Source: Pelodera strongyloides (taxonomy: Eukaryota > Nematoda > Chromadorea > Rhabditida > Rhabditidae). From it: DNA of 64,000 nucleotides. The position numbers were made by a program, and so were the translations under genes. The first letter of the stretch is position 1. Every line of letters begins with the position of its first letter. Shown in pieces: positions 12,401 to 23,030 of this stretch. The stretch lies in assembly GCA_036852015.1 (NCBI GenBank), contig JAANDG010000263.1:1-64000 (forward strand), written 5' to 3'. Under the pieces are notes generated by a model. It did no database searches. It was not told where the DNA came from and was given only the letters and a program-made list of their open reading frames with translations.

Positions 12401-14292
12401 CGTTTCCACCCCTTAGTCATAGTTTCACATGTGTGCTGCGGCCTGTCGGAAAGGTACAGGATAGGATGTATAGATCCTAATTGTGAAACTCTTGAGTTTG
12501 TTCGTTGCGACCGACGGTGTGTAAACTGTAAACTGGTCCAATGCTTTTGTGCGCGCACTAGATGAAGTTAGTGAACCTTTGTGTAGTGGCTGTGAGGCGC
12601 TCGTGAATGTATAATAAGTGTGACGTGTGACGTGTTATCGTGTTATTTCTTGAATATTCTCCATATTGTCCCGTGTTTCAGTGATTCTCGCCCGGTGACG
12701 CTCAACATGGGCATGCGTATGCCGGCGTGGTTCGATCTGTATGGCCTGAGTGTGGACGCGCAAGAGGATGCGCCGGGAATTCAAGCAGCCACCCAGTTGG
12801 TGCATAAGATGATCAATGATGAGGTGGGAAGGGGTACTGTGCACCAAATTGTAGAAGTAGAAACATACAGTATGATTGTGATCGCAGACACTGGGAACGC
12901 AGTGTATTTCTCTCCTTTTTGTAACATCACATTTTTCGTCATCTAAACGTTTATAGTTTTTTTATCTAAACTATTTGAAAAGTTCGCTGTTAAAGGAGGA
13001 GGCTCACCAGGAGTAAGTGTTCGATTCCTTTCCTTTTTTCGGAAGAACATGGTAAATACACCAATATCATGCATTAGAAAGCACAAAAATACACTTTGAA
13101 ACTTTGAAGGAAACTCCTCCTTTAAATGTTATGGGAAAGAATTCAAGTTGTTCATGTTCGAATGGTGATAATCTATATTCGTCGTTTATGAGAATTTACT
13201 GTAAAATGATGTTTGTTGAATTATGTGTTTTCAGATTGCGGCCGGTATCTCAGCTAACAATATCATTTTGGGTGGTTTCTCGATGGGCGGTGCCCTGGCG
13301 CTGTATGCCGGTTTGACATTTGACAAGAAGCTGGGAGGCATTGTGGGACTGAGTTCCTTCCTCATACAGAGGAATAAGCTGCCTGGAGTGAGTGTTGGAT
13401 TGTTGATTACTGTAGACATAATGTAGTGGGATTGTTTGGTTACGCTTAGTAGTTAGCTTACTGTGGTCGCGTTAGAGTGTTAACGTAGATTTAGTTAGAT
13501 TGATGGGCGGGGTTGCATACTTGGTCTATTTGGTTTTATAACATTATCATTACTATCATTATTATTATTAATTATTATGCATTTTCAGAGTCACACTGCA
13601 AACCTCGAGACTCCAATTTTCCTGGGACACGGTACTGATGACTTCTTGGTTCCCGTTTCTTTCGGAAAAATGACATCGGAACTTATCAAGGTGAGAGGAT
13701 TGAACAGAGAGAGAGAGATAGAGAGGGAGGGAGAGAGCGAGAGAGAGAGATACAACGAGAGCACGGAACCTGAGGAGAAAGATAATGTACTATGTACTAG
13801 TAAGAAGAGAGGGTAGCTATCTTCCATTTTTGGCCCCATTTTCATTTGGACACTTACTGTATGCCTTTTCGTTGCAGAAGTTCAACAAGCACGTTGATTT
13901 CAAGCTCTACCCAGGAATGGGCCATTCCAGTTGTCCTGCTGTAAGTTTTGATTACTTATTTTTATTTTATGTTCGAATTTCATATTGAGTATTATGTTGT
14001 GAGCTGTTTCTGTTGTCTTTTTTAGTGGATGCTTATGTTCCACGTTTGTTTAGACTAGACTGGCTTGGTGTATTTCATGTCATTTTTCTAGAGCGTAAGT
14101 TCTTAGGCTTAGGGTAACCGGCTTGCATGTTATTTCATGTCACAGAGCGTAAGTTCTCAGGGCAACCTAGCTATAGGTTCTTTGGGTTACCTAGCCCCTT
14201 CATTATGAGTAATTCCTTTGCAAGTTAAGTTCCATGTCATTTTTCAGGAGCTCTCGGATGTGCGTGGATTTATCGCCAAGAATGCTTTTTAA
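6401..14292 (+). CDS. LYPLA: Acyl-protein thioesterase with N-terminal anchor and micro-exon-encoded repeat linker
   Basis: Cytosolic serine hydrolase family that removes palmitate and other acyl groups from cysteines. The hydrolase domain is encoded by exons 11709-11803, 12160-12260, 12682-12823, 13235-13387, 13589-13690, 13878-13940 and 14248-14292. It shows FMHGLGDQGDGW (oxyanion region), GFSMGGA (Ser nucleophile), GHGTDDFLVP (Asp) and GMGHSSC (His). Upstream, phase 1-1 exons splice in frame: 7578-7616, eight 33-nt exons (7740, 7941, 8146, 8324, 8637, 8838, 9052, 9438), then 9797-9841, 10013-10081, 10378-10443, 10772-10837 and 11117-11203. Two candidate first exons end in the right phase, 6401-6497 and 6959-7031. 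The summed CDS is 1410 nt (469 aa) from the second start and 1434 nt (477 aa) from the first. Typical APT1 is about 230 aa, so the N-terminal half is an addition. Splicing is inferred from sequence only. Confidence 0.85.
7740..9470 (+). other. Array of eight 33-nt micro-exons encoding an 11-residue repeat
   Basis: The exons are 7740-7772, 7941-7973, 8146-8178, 8324-8356, 8637-8669, 8838-8870, 9052-9084 and 9438-9470. Each has a T-rich AG acceptor, each is followed by GT, and each begins and ends in phase 1. The peptides are SNANSTSNDVA, DKSKVAASNVS, AATRCSCSVIS, AETKNAASKVK, ASTKVSCAVVA, DATKSLCSTVS, DTARSTSSRVK and ESVTCTARKVP. The shared pattern is [A/D]-x-T-K/R-x-x-x-[S/A]-x-V-x. Because all are symmetric, any subset can be skipped without a frameshift. 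Introns between them are 146-353 bp. Confidence 0.8.
9148..9313. mobile_element. GC-rich MITE-like inverted repeat in a micro-exon intron
   Basis: TCAGGCGCGAAGCGCGGAAA at the left and its imperfect complement TTTCCGCGGTGCTCGCCTGA at the right enclose about 120 bp with no coding potential. It differs from the other inverted-repeat families here and is seen once. Confidence 0.6.
10453..10619. mobile_element. Near-perfect ~165-bp palindrome, TTAA-flanked MITE
   Basis: The ends TTAAAGCAGTATTGTAC and GTACAATACTGCTTTAA are exact complements. Long arms (GGGAAATTTGCATATGATGCG and complement) extend nearly to the centre at CTTCCGAAGCTTCCGG. The outermost TTAAAGC/GCTTTAA is shared with the other TTAA-type MITEs of this window. 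It lies in an intron of the thioesterase gene. Confidence 0.8.
11341..11503. mobile_element. TTAA-type MITE, copy 2
   Basis: The left end TTAAAGCGGACCGGCCGGTT and right end AAAACCGGTCGGTATTTCGC are inverted. It has the same family ends as the copies at 5441, 32171 and 32908. It is intronic, between the last linker exon and the first hydrolase exon of the upstream thioesterase. Confidence 0.8.
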
Positions 14293-15229
14293 TATCTAAC
14301 GGCTAATTATCAGGCTAAAGTCCATAAATTGCTTGCTTTTTTCGTGATTTGTAGTTTCCCTGTCTCTCTTTCCTGTCGCGTCTAGTACGAATGTAGTATT
14401 TATTTATAAATTATACTACTTTAGCGTCAATTGAATCGTCATCTTTTATGCAAAAAAATCGCTTACTTGTGGGAGTTTAAGGCATTCCAATATTGATTTG
14501 TTTAACCCAGATTTGGATGTAGCTTTTGGTAGATTCTGTGATTTTACTTTCCTCTGTGTTTTTTAGTTCAATTATTCAATCGCTTGTGGTAGTTATATGC
14601 TCTATATGAGCCTTTTTTTAATAACAGAGAGGATGGTTGTTCGATTTTAATTATTATTATTTATTAATCCCTTTTACTCGGTTATGGACGTGGAATTTGT
14701 GATTTATGTGTAGTAACATTGCATAGATGACTAATTTCACAATTTTGATCGTACTTCTGAGTTATCGATTGATGGAACTGAAGTTCTTAGTCATATATCC
14801 ATTGTATGTTCGGTGTTCATTTCCCATAGGTCAATTTTAACCACCAGAATTTTATTCAACTCCTAGGCGCTGTCATTTTATGTCCGGTTTACCCAAATAT
14901 ATACGAATGAAAGCAAATAAAGTAGTTTAGTTTATGCGTGTTTTGGTTTGTTTTTGTCTGAAGTGAAAAGGATTTAGCCACAAGTTGCATGTGTTTGTTG
15001 AGGAATTATTATTTTGGGACTTGTTTGTGTTTGTGATGCTGATTTCGAAGGTGTCTATCTACGTAGTTGTGGTTATTATGCTAAGTTTACGGTAGCTCAA
15101 TTGATGTAAAGCAGTGGTTACGGTATCTAGACTTTGGGGCTATAATTGTGTTGAAAATTTGGTCTTTCATACATATCAGGACGTTAATCTATTAACTTTG
15201 TGTATTGATTAATCTTTTCGTTTTTTCAG
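14293..15229. other. 3' UTR and intergenic spacer between the two thioesterase genes
   Basis: AT-rich, with a polyadenylation signal AATAAA at 14916-14921 about 625 bp after the stop codon. No other exon or repeat is evident. Confidence 0.6.
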
Positions 15230-15238
15230 ATTGGTTAT

Positions 15239-15584
15239 ATGCGGGTAGACCATTCTGTGTTTTTCCTACCTGTGATATTACGTACAGTATCTGCAAGCAG
15301 CTCTCCGGTGTACTGTAGTCGTAGCGTGTCGTATATGATGACTGCCCCACCTCCTGTAGTGATCCAAGCAAGGAAGGAACATTTGGCTACGGTAGGTTTT
15401 TGGGACCTAATGTTTTTGGTTAGCTACGGTATGTTTGTTGCACAGTAATTGATAGTTTAGCACTAGCAAACTAGCATGTTAGCAGTGTAAAGAAATGAAC
15501 GTTTTCCCTCTTGGGTTGTGAAGAACTAACGTTAAAGCTGTATAACAGGCGGTTACAAACGTTTCTTGTTTACTGTATCCCCAT

Positions 15585-15630
<46 letters not shown>

Positions 15631-15869
15631 ATATGCTCTCGTTAACCTAGTCCTGCATACGTTTCGAAAATCGGATGTCACACCGCTTTAATACGTCTAT
15701 ACTGTGTTCAGATGATCTTCTTGCATGGAATCGGAGATCAGGCCGATGGGTGGTCGGACATGTTCGAGCGGGGACTCAGACACGACAACATCAAGTACAT
15801 ACTCCCCAATGCGTGAGTGTGTTATTCTAAGCATTCAGTCTCTCTCTAAAACTTTCTCTCTCTCTCTGC

Positions 15870-15933
<64 letters not shown>

Positions 15934-17605
15934 TTCTCTTTCTTCTCTTTCTCTGCTCTCTTCTCTCTTCAGACTCCAGGATACTAAAATCCGTCGCCTG
16001 GCCCGTCACCAAATGGTTTTTGCCGAACCGTCGTTTAAACTTAAACCCATTTCATATGATCCGTTTAACTCTGTAATTGCAGTCCTGTCCGGCCAATTAC
16101 GCGTTGGAAGGGCGAGCAGATGCCTGCTTGGTTCGATCGTCTGGCAATGGGATTGGATGCACAGGAAGATACTGAGGGAATAGAGGAGACTGCCAAGGTT
16201 CTCAGGGAAATCATCGAGAAAGAAGTGCGTTGAGAAGTCGAGTGCACCAGCCCAGCATTATTATCCAGCTTATGCAAATGAAGATAAATTAATAAAAAAT
16301 CGAGCTCAATTCGAGTAATCTAGCATAATCACATACGAATTCAGTTGTCCACGATGCGTTTCAAAAACCGGCCGGTACTTCGCTTAAAGTAGTCCGAGAT
16401 TTAATGGATTGCAGGGTTTCTAATAATGGTTACTGTATGAAATTCGTATTGGTTACATATACACGGGAAAGCTATACAGGATTCGTTTGTCCTGTAAAAG
16501 AAGGATTTGACGAACAAATAATATGCAAACTTCTTATTCTGAGCCCTGAGCGTGTTTATGCTTGTGCATATATGTATATCTGCCTGTTGACTACGGTAGA
16601 TCATCGATTGTCTTGCAGCGGGAAACGGGAGGGGTATATATATAGTTTATTGATCACATATATCAAAAAAGACACACATAATCAAATGGATACCCTAAGA
16701 CGAACATGCTTCACAACAGGGGTGTAGCTCCGCGGGGCTTTGTTGTTATCAAATGCGATGATACTGTAAATTTGACGTGTGTAACTTAGGTTTCCGATGG
16801 GATTCCCACTGAGAAAGTTATCGTCGGTGGATTCTCACAAGGCGGAGCTATGGCCATTTACACGGGCCTCACCCACCCTACTAAACTGGGAGGAATTGTA
16901 TGCCTATCGTCGTATTTGGTACTCAGGGACCGATTCCCGGGGGTACGCATTAGTTTTGATATTTATTAATTTGTTTGTATTTATAATAATTAGATTACGG
17001 TAAACTTAAAGTAATAATTTTGTACATGGCATAGCAAATACCTGGGCGGTTCAGTGGGCTGTATATTTATCTATCCCTATATTGTTAATAAAGCGATATA
17101 ACAGTCGGTTTTTTGTAAGTACGCTGAACCCAACATTTTACATTATTACGCACACATTACGCGGATTTTAGTCTAATCGTAAATCTATTCTTTTTCAATA
17201 TAAGGGAATACAATTGTCCAGAATTTATTTTAAAAACCAGCCGTTATCTCGCGTTAGTAATATCTAACCATATTCTAATTTCCAGGCCTGTTCTGCTAAT
17301 TCTGAATTGCCCATTTTCATATTCTAATTTCCAGGCCTGTTCCGCTAATTCTGAACTGCCCATATTCATTGCTCATGGTACTCATGACCAAGTTGTGCCA
17401 CTGGAATGGGGACAGAATACGCACCAACTTGTATCCGCATTCAATAAGAATTGCAAACTTCATATCTACAGGGGACTCGCACATACTTCGTGTCCACAGG
17501 TAGAGTTTTTGTGTTGTGTGTGTGTGTGTGTGTATGTGTGTGTGTGTGTGTTTGTGTGTGCTTGTATGTGTATGTATTTACGTGTATCAATTTGTGTTCG
17601 TGTGG

Positions 17606-17669
<64 letters not shown>

Positions 17670-17682
17670 TGTGTGTGTGTGT

Positions 17683-17738
<56 letters not shown>

Positions 17739-17782
17739 TGTGGTGTGTTGTGTTTTGTTTTTGTATCAATTTGTGTTGTGGG

Positions 17783-17819
<37 letters not shown>

Positions 17820-18294
17820 TGTTGTGTGTTGTGTGTGGTGTGTGTGTGTGTGTGTGTGTGGTGCTTGTATGTGTATGTATTTACGTGTATCAATTTGTGT
17901 TCGTGTGGGTGTGTGTGTGCGGTTTGTGCGTATGTGTGTGAGTGCGTGAATGCTTGGTCAGCATATCTGCTTGTGTACTAGATGCGTATGTCATGCATGT
18001 CTGCCTCTTTTGTGCGTTTGATGTGCGAATGTGGGTACGTATTATTTATTTATTTATTTATTAAATAACACCACAGGGTGTGCATCACAATGAAATGATG
18101 AAAAGAAAGTAGTATATAACTCGTCGTGTTGTCGTTGATTAGCAAACTGGTGATTTGATAATAAAACAATGGAAATCAAGCGTAATGTTAAGTAATGTTT
18201 TATAATTAAATATGTATACTTTTAGGAAATGCGTGACATGAAACAATTTATCTCGAACGTTGTTCACCCTGAGGCCGAAGAAGCAAAGGAATAA
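15239..18294 (+). CDS. LYPLA: Acyl-protein thioesterase, tandem paralogue
   Basis: This is a second serine hydrolase of the APT1/2 family, directly downstream of its paralogue. The exons are 15239-15391, 15712-15812, 16083-16224, 16790-16942, 17335-17499 and 18226-18294 (783 nt, 260 aa). Intron positions and exon lengths 101, 142 and 153 are identical to the upstream gene, which proves tandem duplication. Catalytic motifs are GFSQGGA (Ser), AHGTHDQVVP (Asp) and GLAHTSC (His). The two exons 13589 and 13878 of the paralogue are fused into one here. The N-terminus (MRVDHSVFFLPVILRTVSAS) is hydrophobic and Arg/Ser-rich without acids after the first four residues, so a mitochondrial presequence is possible. 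It has no linker repeats. A CTC microsatellite, a 42-nt G run and a long TG tract lie in its introns. AATAAA is at 18535-18540. Confidence 0.88.
15585..15626 (+). repeat. Uninterrupted run of 42 G
   Basis: It follows CCCCAT and precedes CAGTATATGC, in the first intron of the downstream thioesterase gene. Shorter G runs occur at about 39783-39796 and 53872-53883. The exact length is likely uncertain because of sequencing slippage. Confidence 0.9.
15839..15962 (+). repeat. CT microsatellite with TGCTTCTCTTT interruptions
   Basis: Mostly (TC)n, interrupted twice by TGCTTCTCTTTC, in the second intron of the downstream thioesterase gene. Translations of the tract (poly-Leu/Ser or poly-Arg/Glu) are artefacts. 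Confidence 0.95.
16255..16387. mobile_element. Half copy of the TTAA-type MITE
   Basis: The right end (GATGCGTTTCAAAAACCGGC then CGGTACTTCGCTTAAAG) and the internal CTTATGCAAATGAAGATAAA segment are present, but no matching left terminus is seen upstream. This is a truncated relative of the copies at 5441, 11341, 32171 and 32908. Confidence 0.65.
17091..17255. mobile_element. Diverged TTAA-type MITE relative
   Basis: AAGCGATATAACAGTCGGTT on the left and AACCAGCCGTTATCTCGCGTT on the right are imperfect inverted repeats resembling the CGAAATACCGGCCGG family. It lies in the intron before the fifth exon of the downstream thioesterase. Confidence 0.5.
17512..17945 (+). repeat. Long TG microsatellite with internal duplication
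   Basis: About 430 bp of (TG)n with short interruptions. A GTGCTTGTATGTGTATGTAT then TTACGTGTATCAATTTGTG block occurs twice (about 17557 and 17862), showing that part of the tract was duplicated. All long open frames here are repeat translations. Confidence 0.95.
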
Positions 18295-18592
18295 GTTATT
18301 TTCTGTATGCTGATCACAAACACGGGCTCATTACTTAATTGGAGCAATTTTCTAGGCACAATTTTAATTTATGTCTTGTGTGAGCCTTAATTTATTTTAG
18401 ATTCATATTCCGTGTTATACCTTTCCCTTCGTGAATAGTATTTATTATTTATACCTTGGTTGAATAATGTTGTAGGAGTGACAAGCGAAACCTCTTGCCT
18501 TTGTTGTTATTTTCGCCTATTCACAAATTGTTCGAATAAAGGGTTGTTTTTTGTAAGTCGTATTAATTTGGTTGATTTGACATGATTACGGT

Positions 18593-20251
18593 TGTAATGG
18601 ATGTGCTCAGCTTATTTCTATCAATATCAACTTTTATCACAACCAGCTGTTTACTCCTCACATCCTCGCTGTGTCCCTACGACAGTTGTCGCGGCGCGTT
18701 CTCTCTCTCTATCCATGCCGCGCCGCGGCCCAACTAACAAGACAGTGTGCCCTATGTCCTGATACTAACTGGTTCTACCAAGGGACATAAAGTATGTGCT
18801 TGTATATTTGTTATTATTTCTATCTTATGCAATGCACTACAATACACAGTACACGACAGATAAAGTAAGACTAAGGGCAAAGGTCTTATTTTATATGGCG
18901 ACCGCTTCGGGCTGGATCTATTCTATTCCGATCCAGAGAACCTACATCTACATGCCCGGCAATCCCTGATTTGCAACACTCGTCACAATCTCCCCATACT
19001 GTATTCAATTCATTTTTATTTTCTTCCGTCCAGCATATTGCCCCAGTGCTGTTTTAATTCAACAATACATTCCTGCGCCACACTGTATTCTCAAGAGGCC
19101 GGTGAAGACGGGTAAACGAGAACAAGGAGCTGCACAACTTCCCGGTATTATTGATTATCCAGTTAATAGTGTAAGCTGGCGCCCTAATTTAGCATTTTCG
19201 TTAGTCACTGTTTAGTCATCATCATTTTTCTAAAAAGTATAAGGTAGATGCAGCTCAGGGACACCCCGATTGTGCTAGGTCATATTGATAATATATTTGT
19301 AATAATAATAAGGGCCCCGCTTAAGAAGCGTAACTTTTAACGGAAGCGTAGGATGCGGGAGGATAGGGAAGGCTGACCGTTTGACCGTTTTAACGCCTTT
19401 CGGGAGAAATAATAATAATAATAAGATAATTCCAAATAAGATATTTCAATAGGGTCCTTTGAATATCTTTGTCCCTTATTTCTTTTGAAGTAGTTTTTCG
19501 ATGACTATTCTAGGAGAGATGCTAAACTCGAACCTAATTTTTTTTGAGATTGTGAATACAACTGAAGATTGTTGTGAATTTTTATTGTGTATGTTGTGGA
19601 GGCACACTCCGAGCACATTTTTGAAGCTAACATCATTTAAACTTGTAAGATCATGGTTGAAGTTTACATTTTGTGTTTGTTTTGGCACACTGAATTTTTG
19701 TCTCCCACTTTTGTTATTATTCGATCATTGGAATTTTGCTGGATATTGTTAATTTATGCCGATTTTTGACTACGTCGATTTTGACCTGATGGTGATTGTA
19801 ATTAATTTTTCATTCCATCCATTTTCACTTCACCATTATTATTGTTATTTTGTGACAACTTTTTGGATGCCGGCTTAGGCAAAGGACAAAAGGACTAGGA
19901 ACTGCCGGTTTAGGATAGCATGGGGACCATGCTATTTAGGGAGCGGGGATGTAATGGATGTGCTCAGCTTATTTCTATCAATATCAACTTTTATCACAAC
20001 CAGCTGTTTACTCTTCACATCCTCGCTGTGTCCCTACGACAGTTGTCGCGGCGCGTTCTCTCTCTCTATCCATGCCGCGCCGCGGCCCAACTAACAAGAC
20101 AGTGTGCCCTATGTCCTGATACTAACTGGTTCTACCAAGGGACATAAAGTATGTGCTTGTATATTTGTTATTATTTCTATCTTATGCAATGCACTACAAT
20201 ACACAGTACACGACAGATAAAGTAAGACTAAGGGCAAAGGTCTTATTTTAT
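18593..20251. mobile_element. Non-autonomous LTR element (TRIM-like), complete with target duplication
   Basis: Two direct repeats of 302 bp (18593-18894 and 19950-20251), both starting TGTAATGGATGTGC, differ at only one base that I can find. The element is flanked by the 5-bp duplication ACGGT (18588-18592 and 20252-20256). Directly after the left repeat comes ATGGCGACCGCTTCGGG, which resembles a tRNA primer-binding site. A purine-rich GGGAGCGGGGA stretch precedes the right repeat. The 1055-bp interior has no gag or pol. The near-identity of the two LTRs suggests a recent insertion. Confidence 0.88.
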
Positions 20252-20355
20252 ACGGTACTTTTATAAGATAAGAAAACCAAGTGTTTGTGGTAGCACTCTG
20301 TGTGCGATTAAAACTGTTATCGAATAGTATAGTTTAACCGTTATTTGAAGAAGAC

Positions 20356-23030
20356 AAAACCCTGTGGCAAGATCTGTTCCAGTACAAGATGATCTCGCAC
20401 AGGGTTTTATTTCGAAAACCCTGTGGCAAGATCCAGTACAAGATAATCTCGCACAGGGTTTTTCGTTTTATTTCGAAAAACCCTGTGGCAAGATCTGTTC
20501 CAGTACAAGATAATCTCGCACAGGGTTTTTCGTTTTATTTCGAAAAACCCTGTGGCAAGATCTGTTCCAGTACAAGATAATCTCGCACAGGGTTTTTCGT
20601 TTTATTTCGAAAAACCCTGTGGCAAGATCTGTTCCAGTACAAGATAATCTCGCACAGGGTTTTTCGTTTTATTTCGAAAAACCCTGTGGCAAGATCTGTT
20701 CCAGTACAAGATAATCTCGCACAGGGTTTTCGTTTTATTTCGAAAAACCCTGTGGCAAGATCTGTTCCAGTACAAGATAATCTCGCACAGGGTTTTTCGT
20801 TTTATTTCGAAAAACCCTGTGGCAAGATCTGTTCCAGTACAAGATAATCTCGCACAGGGTTTTTCGTTTTATTTCGAAAAACCCTGTGGCAAGATCTGTT
20901 CCAGTACAAGATAATCTCGCACAGGGTTTTTCGTTTTATTTCGAAAAACCCTGTGGCAAGATCTGTTCCAGTACAAGATAATCTCGCACAGGGTTTTTCG
21001 TTTTATTTCGAAAAACCCTGTGGCAAGATCTGTTCCAGTACAAGATAATCTCGCACAGGGTTTTTCGTTTTATTTCGAAAAACCCTGTGGCAAGATCTGT
21101 TCCAGTACAAGATAATCTCGCACAGGGTTTTTCGTTTTATTTCGAAAAACCCTGTGGCAAGATCTGTTCCAGTACAAGATAATCTCGCACAGGGTTTTTC
21201 GTTTTATTTCGAAAAACCCTGTGGCAAGATCTGTTCCAGTACAAGATAATCTCGCACAGGGTTTTTCGTTTTATTTCGAAAAAACCCCTGTGGCAAGATC
21301 TGTTCCAGTACAAGATAATCTCGCACAGGGTTTTTCGTTTTATTTCGAAAAACCCTGTGGCAAGATCTGTTCCAGTACAAGATAATCTCGCACAGGGTTT
21401 TTCGTTTTATTTCGAAAAACCCTGTGGCAAGATCTGTTCCAGTACAAGATAATCTCGCACAGGGTTTTTTTTTTTCGTTTTATTTCGAAAAACCCTGTGG
21501 CAAGATCTGTTCCAGTACAAGATAATCTCGCACAGGGTTTTTCGTTTTATTTCGAAAAACCCTGTGGCAAGATCTGTTCCAGTACAAGATAATCTCGCAC
21601 AGGGTTTTTCGTTTTATTTCGAAAAACCCTGTGGCAAGATCTGTTCCAGTACAAGATAATCTCGCACAGGGTTTTTTCGTTTTATTTCGAAAAACCCTGT
21701 GGCAAGATCTGTTCCAGTACAAGATAATCTCGCACAGGGTTTTTCGTTTTATTTCGAAAAACCCTGTGGCAAGATCTGTTCCAGTACAAGATAATCTCGC
21801 ACAGGGTTTTTCGTTTTATTTCGAAAAACCCTGTGGCAAGATCTGTTCCAGTACAAGATAATCTCGCACAGGGTTTTTCGTTTTATTTCGAAAAACCCTG
21901 TGGCAAGATCTGTTCCAGTACAAGATAATCTCGCACAGGGTTTTTCGTTTTATTTCGAAAAACCCTGTGGCAAGATCTGTTCCAGTACAAGATAATCTCG
22001 CACAGGGTTTTTTCGTTTTATTTCGAAAAACCCTGTGGCAAGATCTGTTCCAGTACAAGATAATCTCGCACAGGGTTTTTCGTTTTATTTCGAAAAACCC
22101 TGTGGCAAGATCTGTTCCAGTACAAGATAATCTCGCACAGGGTTTTTCGTTTTATTTCGAAAAACCCTGTGGCAAGATCTGTTCCAGTACAAGATAATCT
22201 CGCACAGGGTTTTTCGTTTTATTTCGAAAAACCCTGTGGCAAGATCTGTTCCAGTACAAGATAATCTCGCACAGGGTTTTTCGTTTTATTTCGAAAAACC
22301 CTGTGGCAAGATCTGTTCCAGTACAAGATAATCTCGCACAGGGTTTTTCGTTTTATTTCGAAAAACCCTGTGGCAAGATCTGTTCCAGTACAAGATAATC
22401 TCGCACAGGGTTTTTCGTTTTATTTCGAAAAACCCTGTGGCAAGATCTGTTCCAGTACAAGATAATCTCGCACAGGGTTTTTCGTTTTATTTCGAAAAAC
22501 CCTGTGGCAAGATCTGTTCCAGTACAAGATAATCTCGCACAGGGTTTTTCGTTTTATTTCGAAAAACCCTGTGGCAAGATCTGTTCCAGTACAAGATAAT
22601 CTCGCACAGGGTTTTTCGTTTTATTTCGAAAAACCCTGTGGCAAGATCTGTTCCAGTACAAGATAATCTCGCACAGGGTTTTTCGTTTTATTTCGAAAAA
22701 CCCTGTGGCAAGATCTGTTCCAGTACAAGATAATCTCGCACAGGGTTTTTCGTTTTATTTCGAAAAACCCTGTGGCAAGATCTGTTCCAGTACAAGATAA
22801 TCTCGCACAGGGTTTTTCGTTTTATTTCGAAAAACCCTGTGGCAAGATCTGTTCCAGTACAAGATAATCTCGCACAGGGTTTTTCGTTTTATTTCGAAAA
22901 ACCCCTGTGGCAAGATCTGTTCCAGTACAAGATAATCTCGCACAGGGTTTTTCGTTTTATTTCGCAAAACCCTGTGGCCAGATCTGTTCCAGTACAAGAT
23001 AATCTCGCACAGGGTTTTTCGTTTATTTCG
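20356..23030. repeat. 67-bp palindromic satellite, about 40 copies
   Basis: The unit holds CGAAAAACCCTGTG and, 31 nt later, its exact complement CACAGGGTTTTTCG, so each repeat can form a 14-bp hairpin. Units are almost identical. The first two and the last are degenerate (short deletions, AAAAAGACTG at the end), and a few central copies have extra bases in T runs. Edge divergence with a homogeneous core is typical of arrays that turn over by unequal exchange. Open frames on both strands follow the repeat and are not genes. Confidence 0.97.

Noticed and set aside
15725..16183. Continuous frame with a poly-Leu/Ser stretch spanning two thioesterase exons
   Set aside because: The middle is the CT microsatellite. 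Conserved catalytic-domain residues continue only if the intron 15813-16082 is spliced out.
17395..17981. Long open frames with Val/Cys or His/Thr repeats on both strands
   Set aside because: They are translations of the TG/CA microsatellite in a thioesterase intron.
20356..23030. CRISPR-like array of regularly spaced repeats
   Set aside because: There are no unique spacers, the whole 67-bp unit is repeated, and the genome is eukaryotic.
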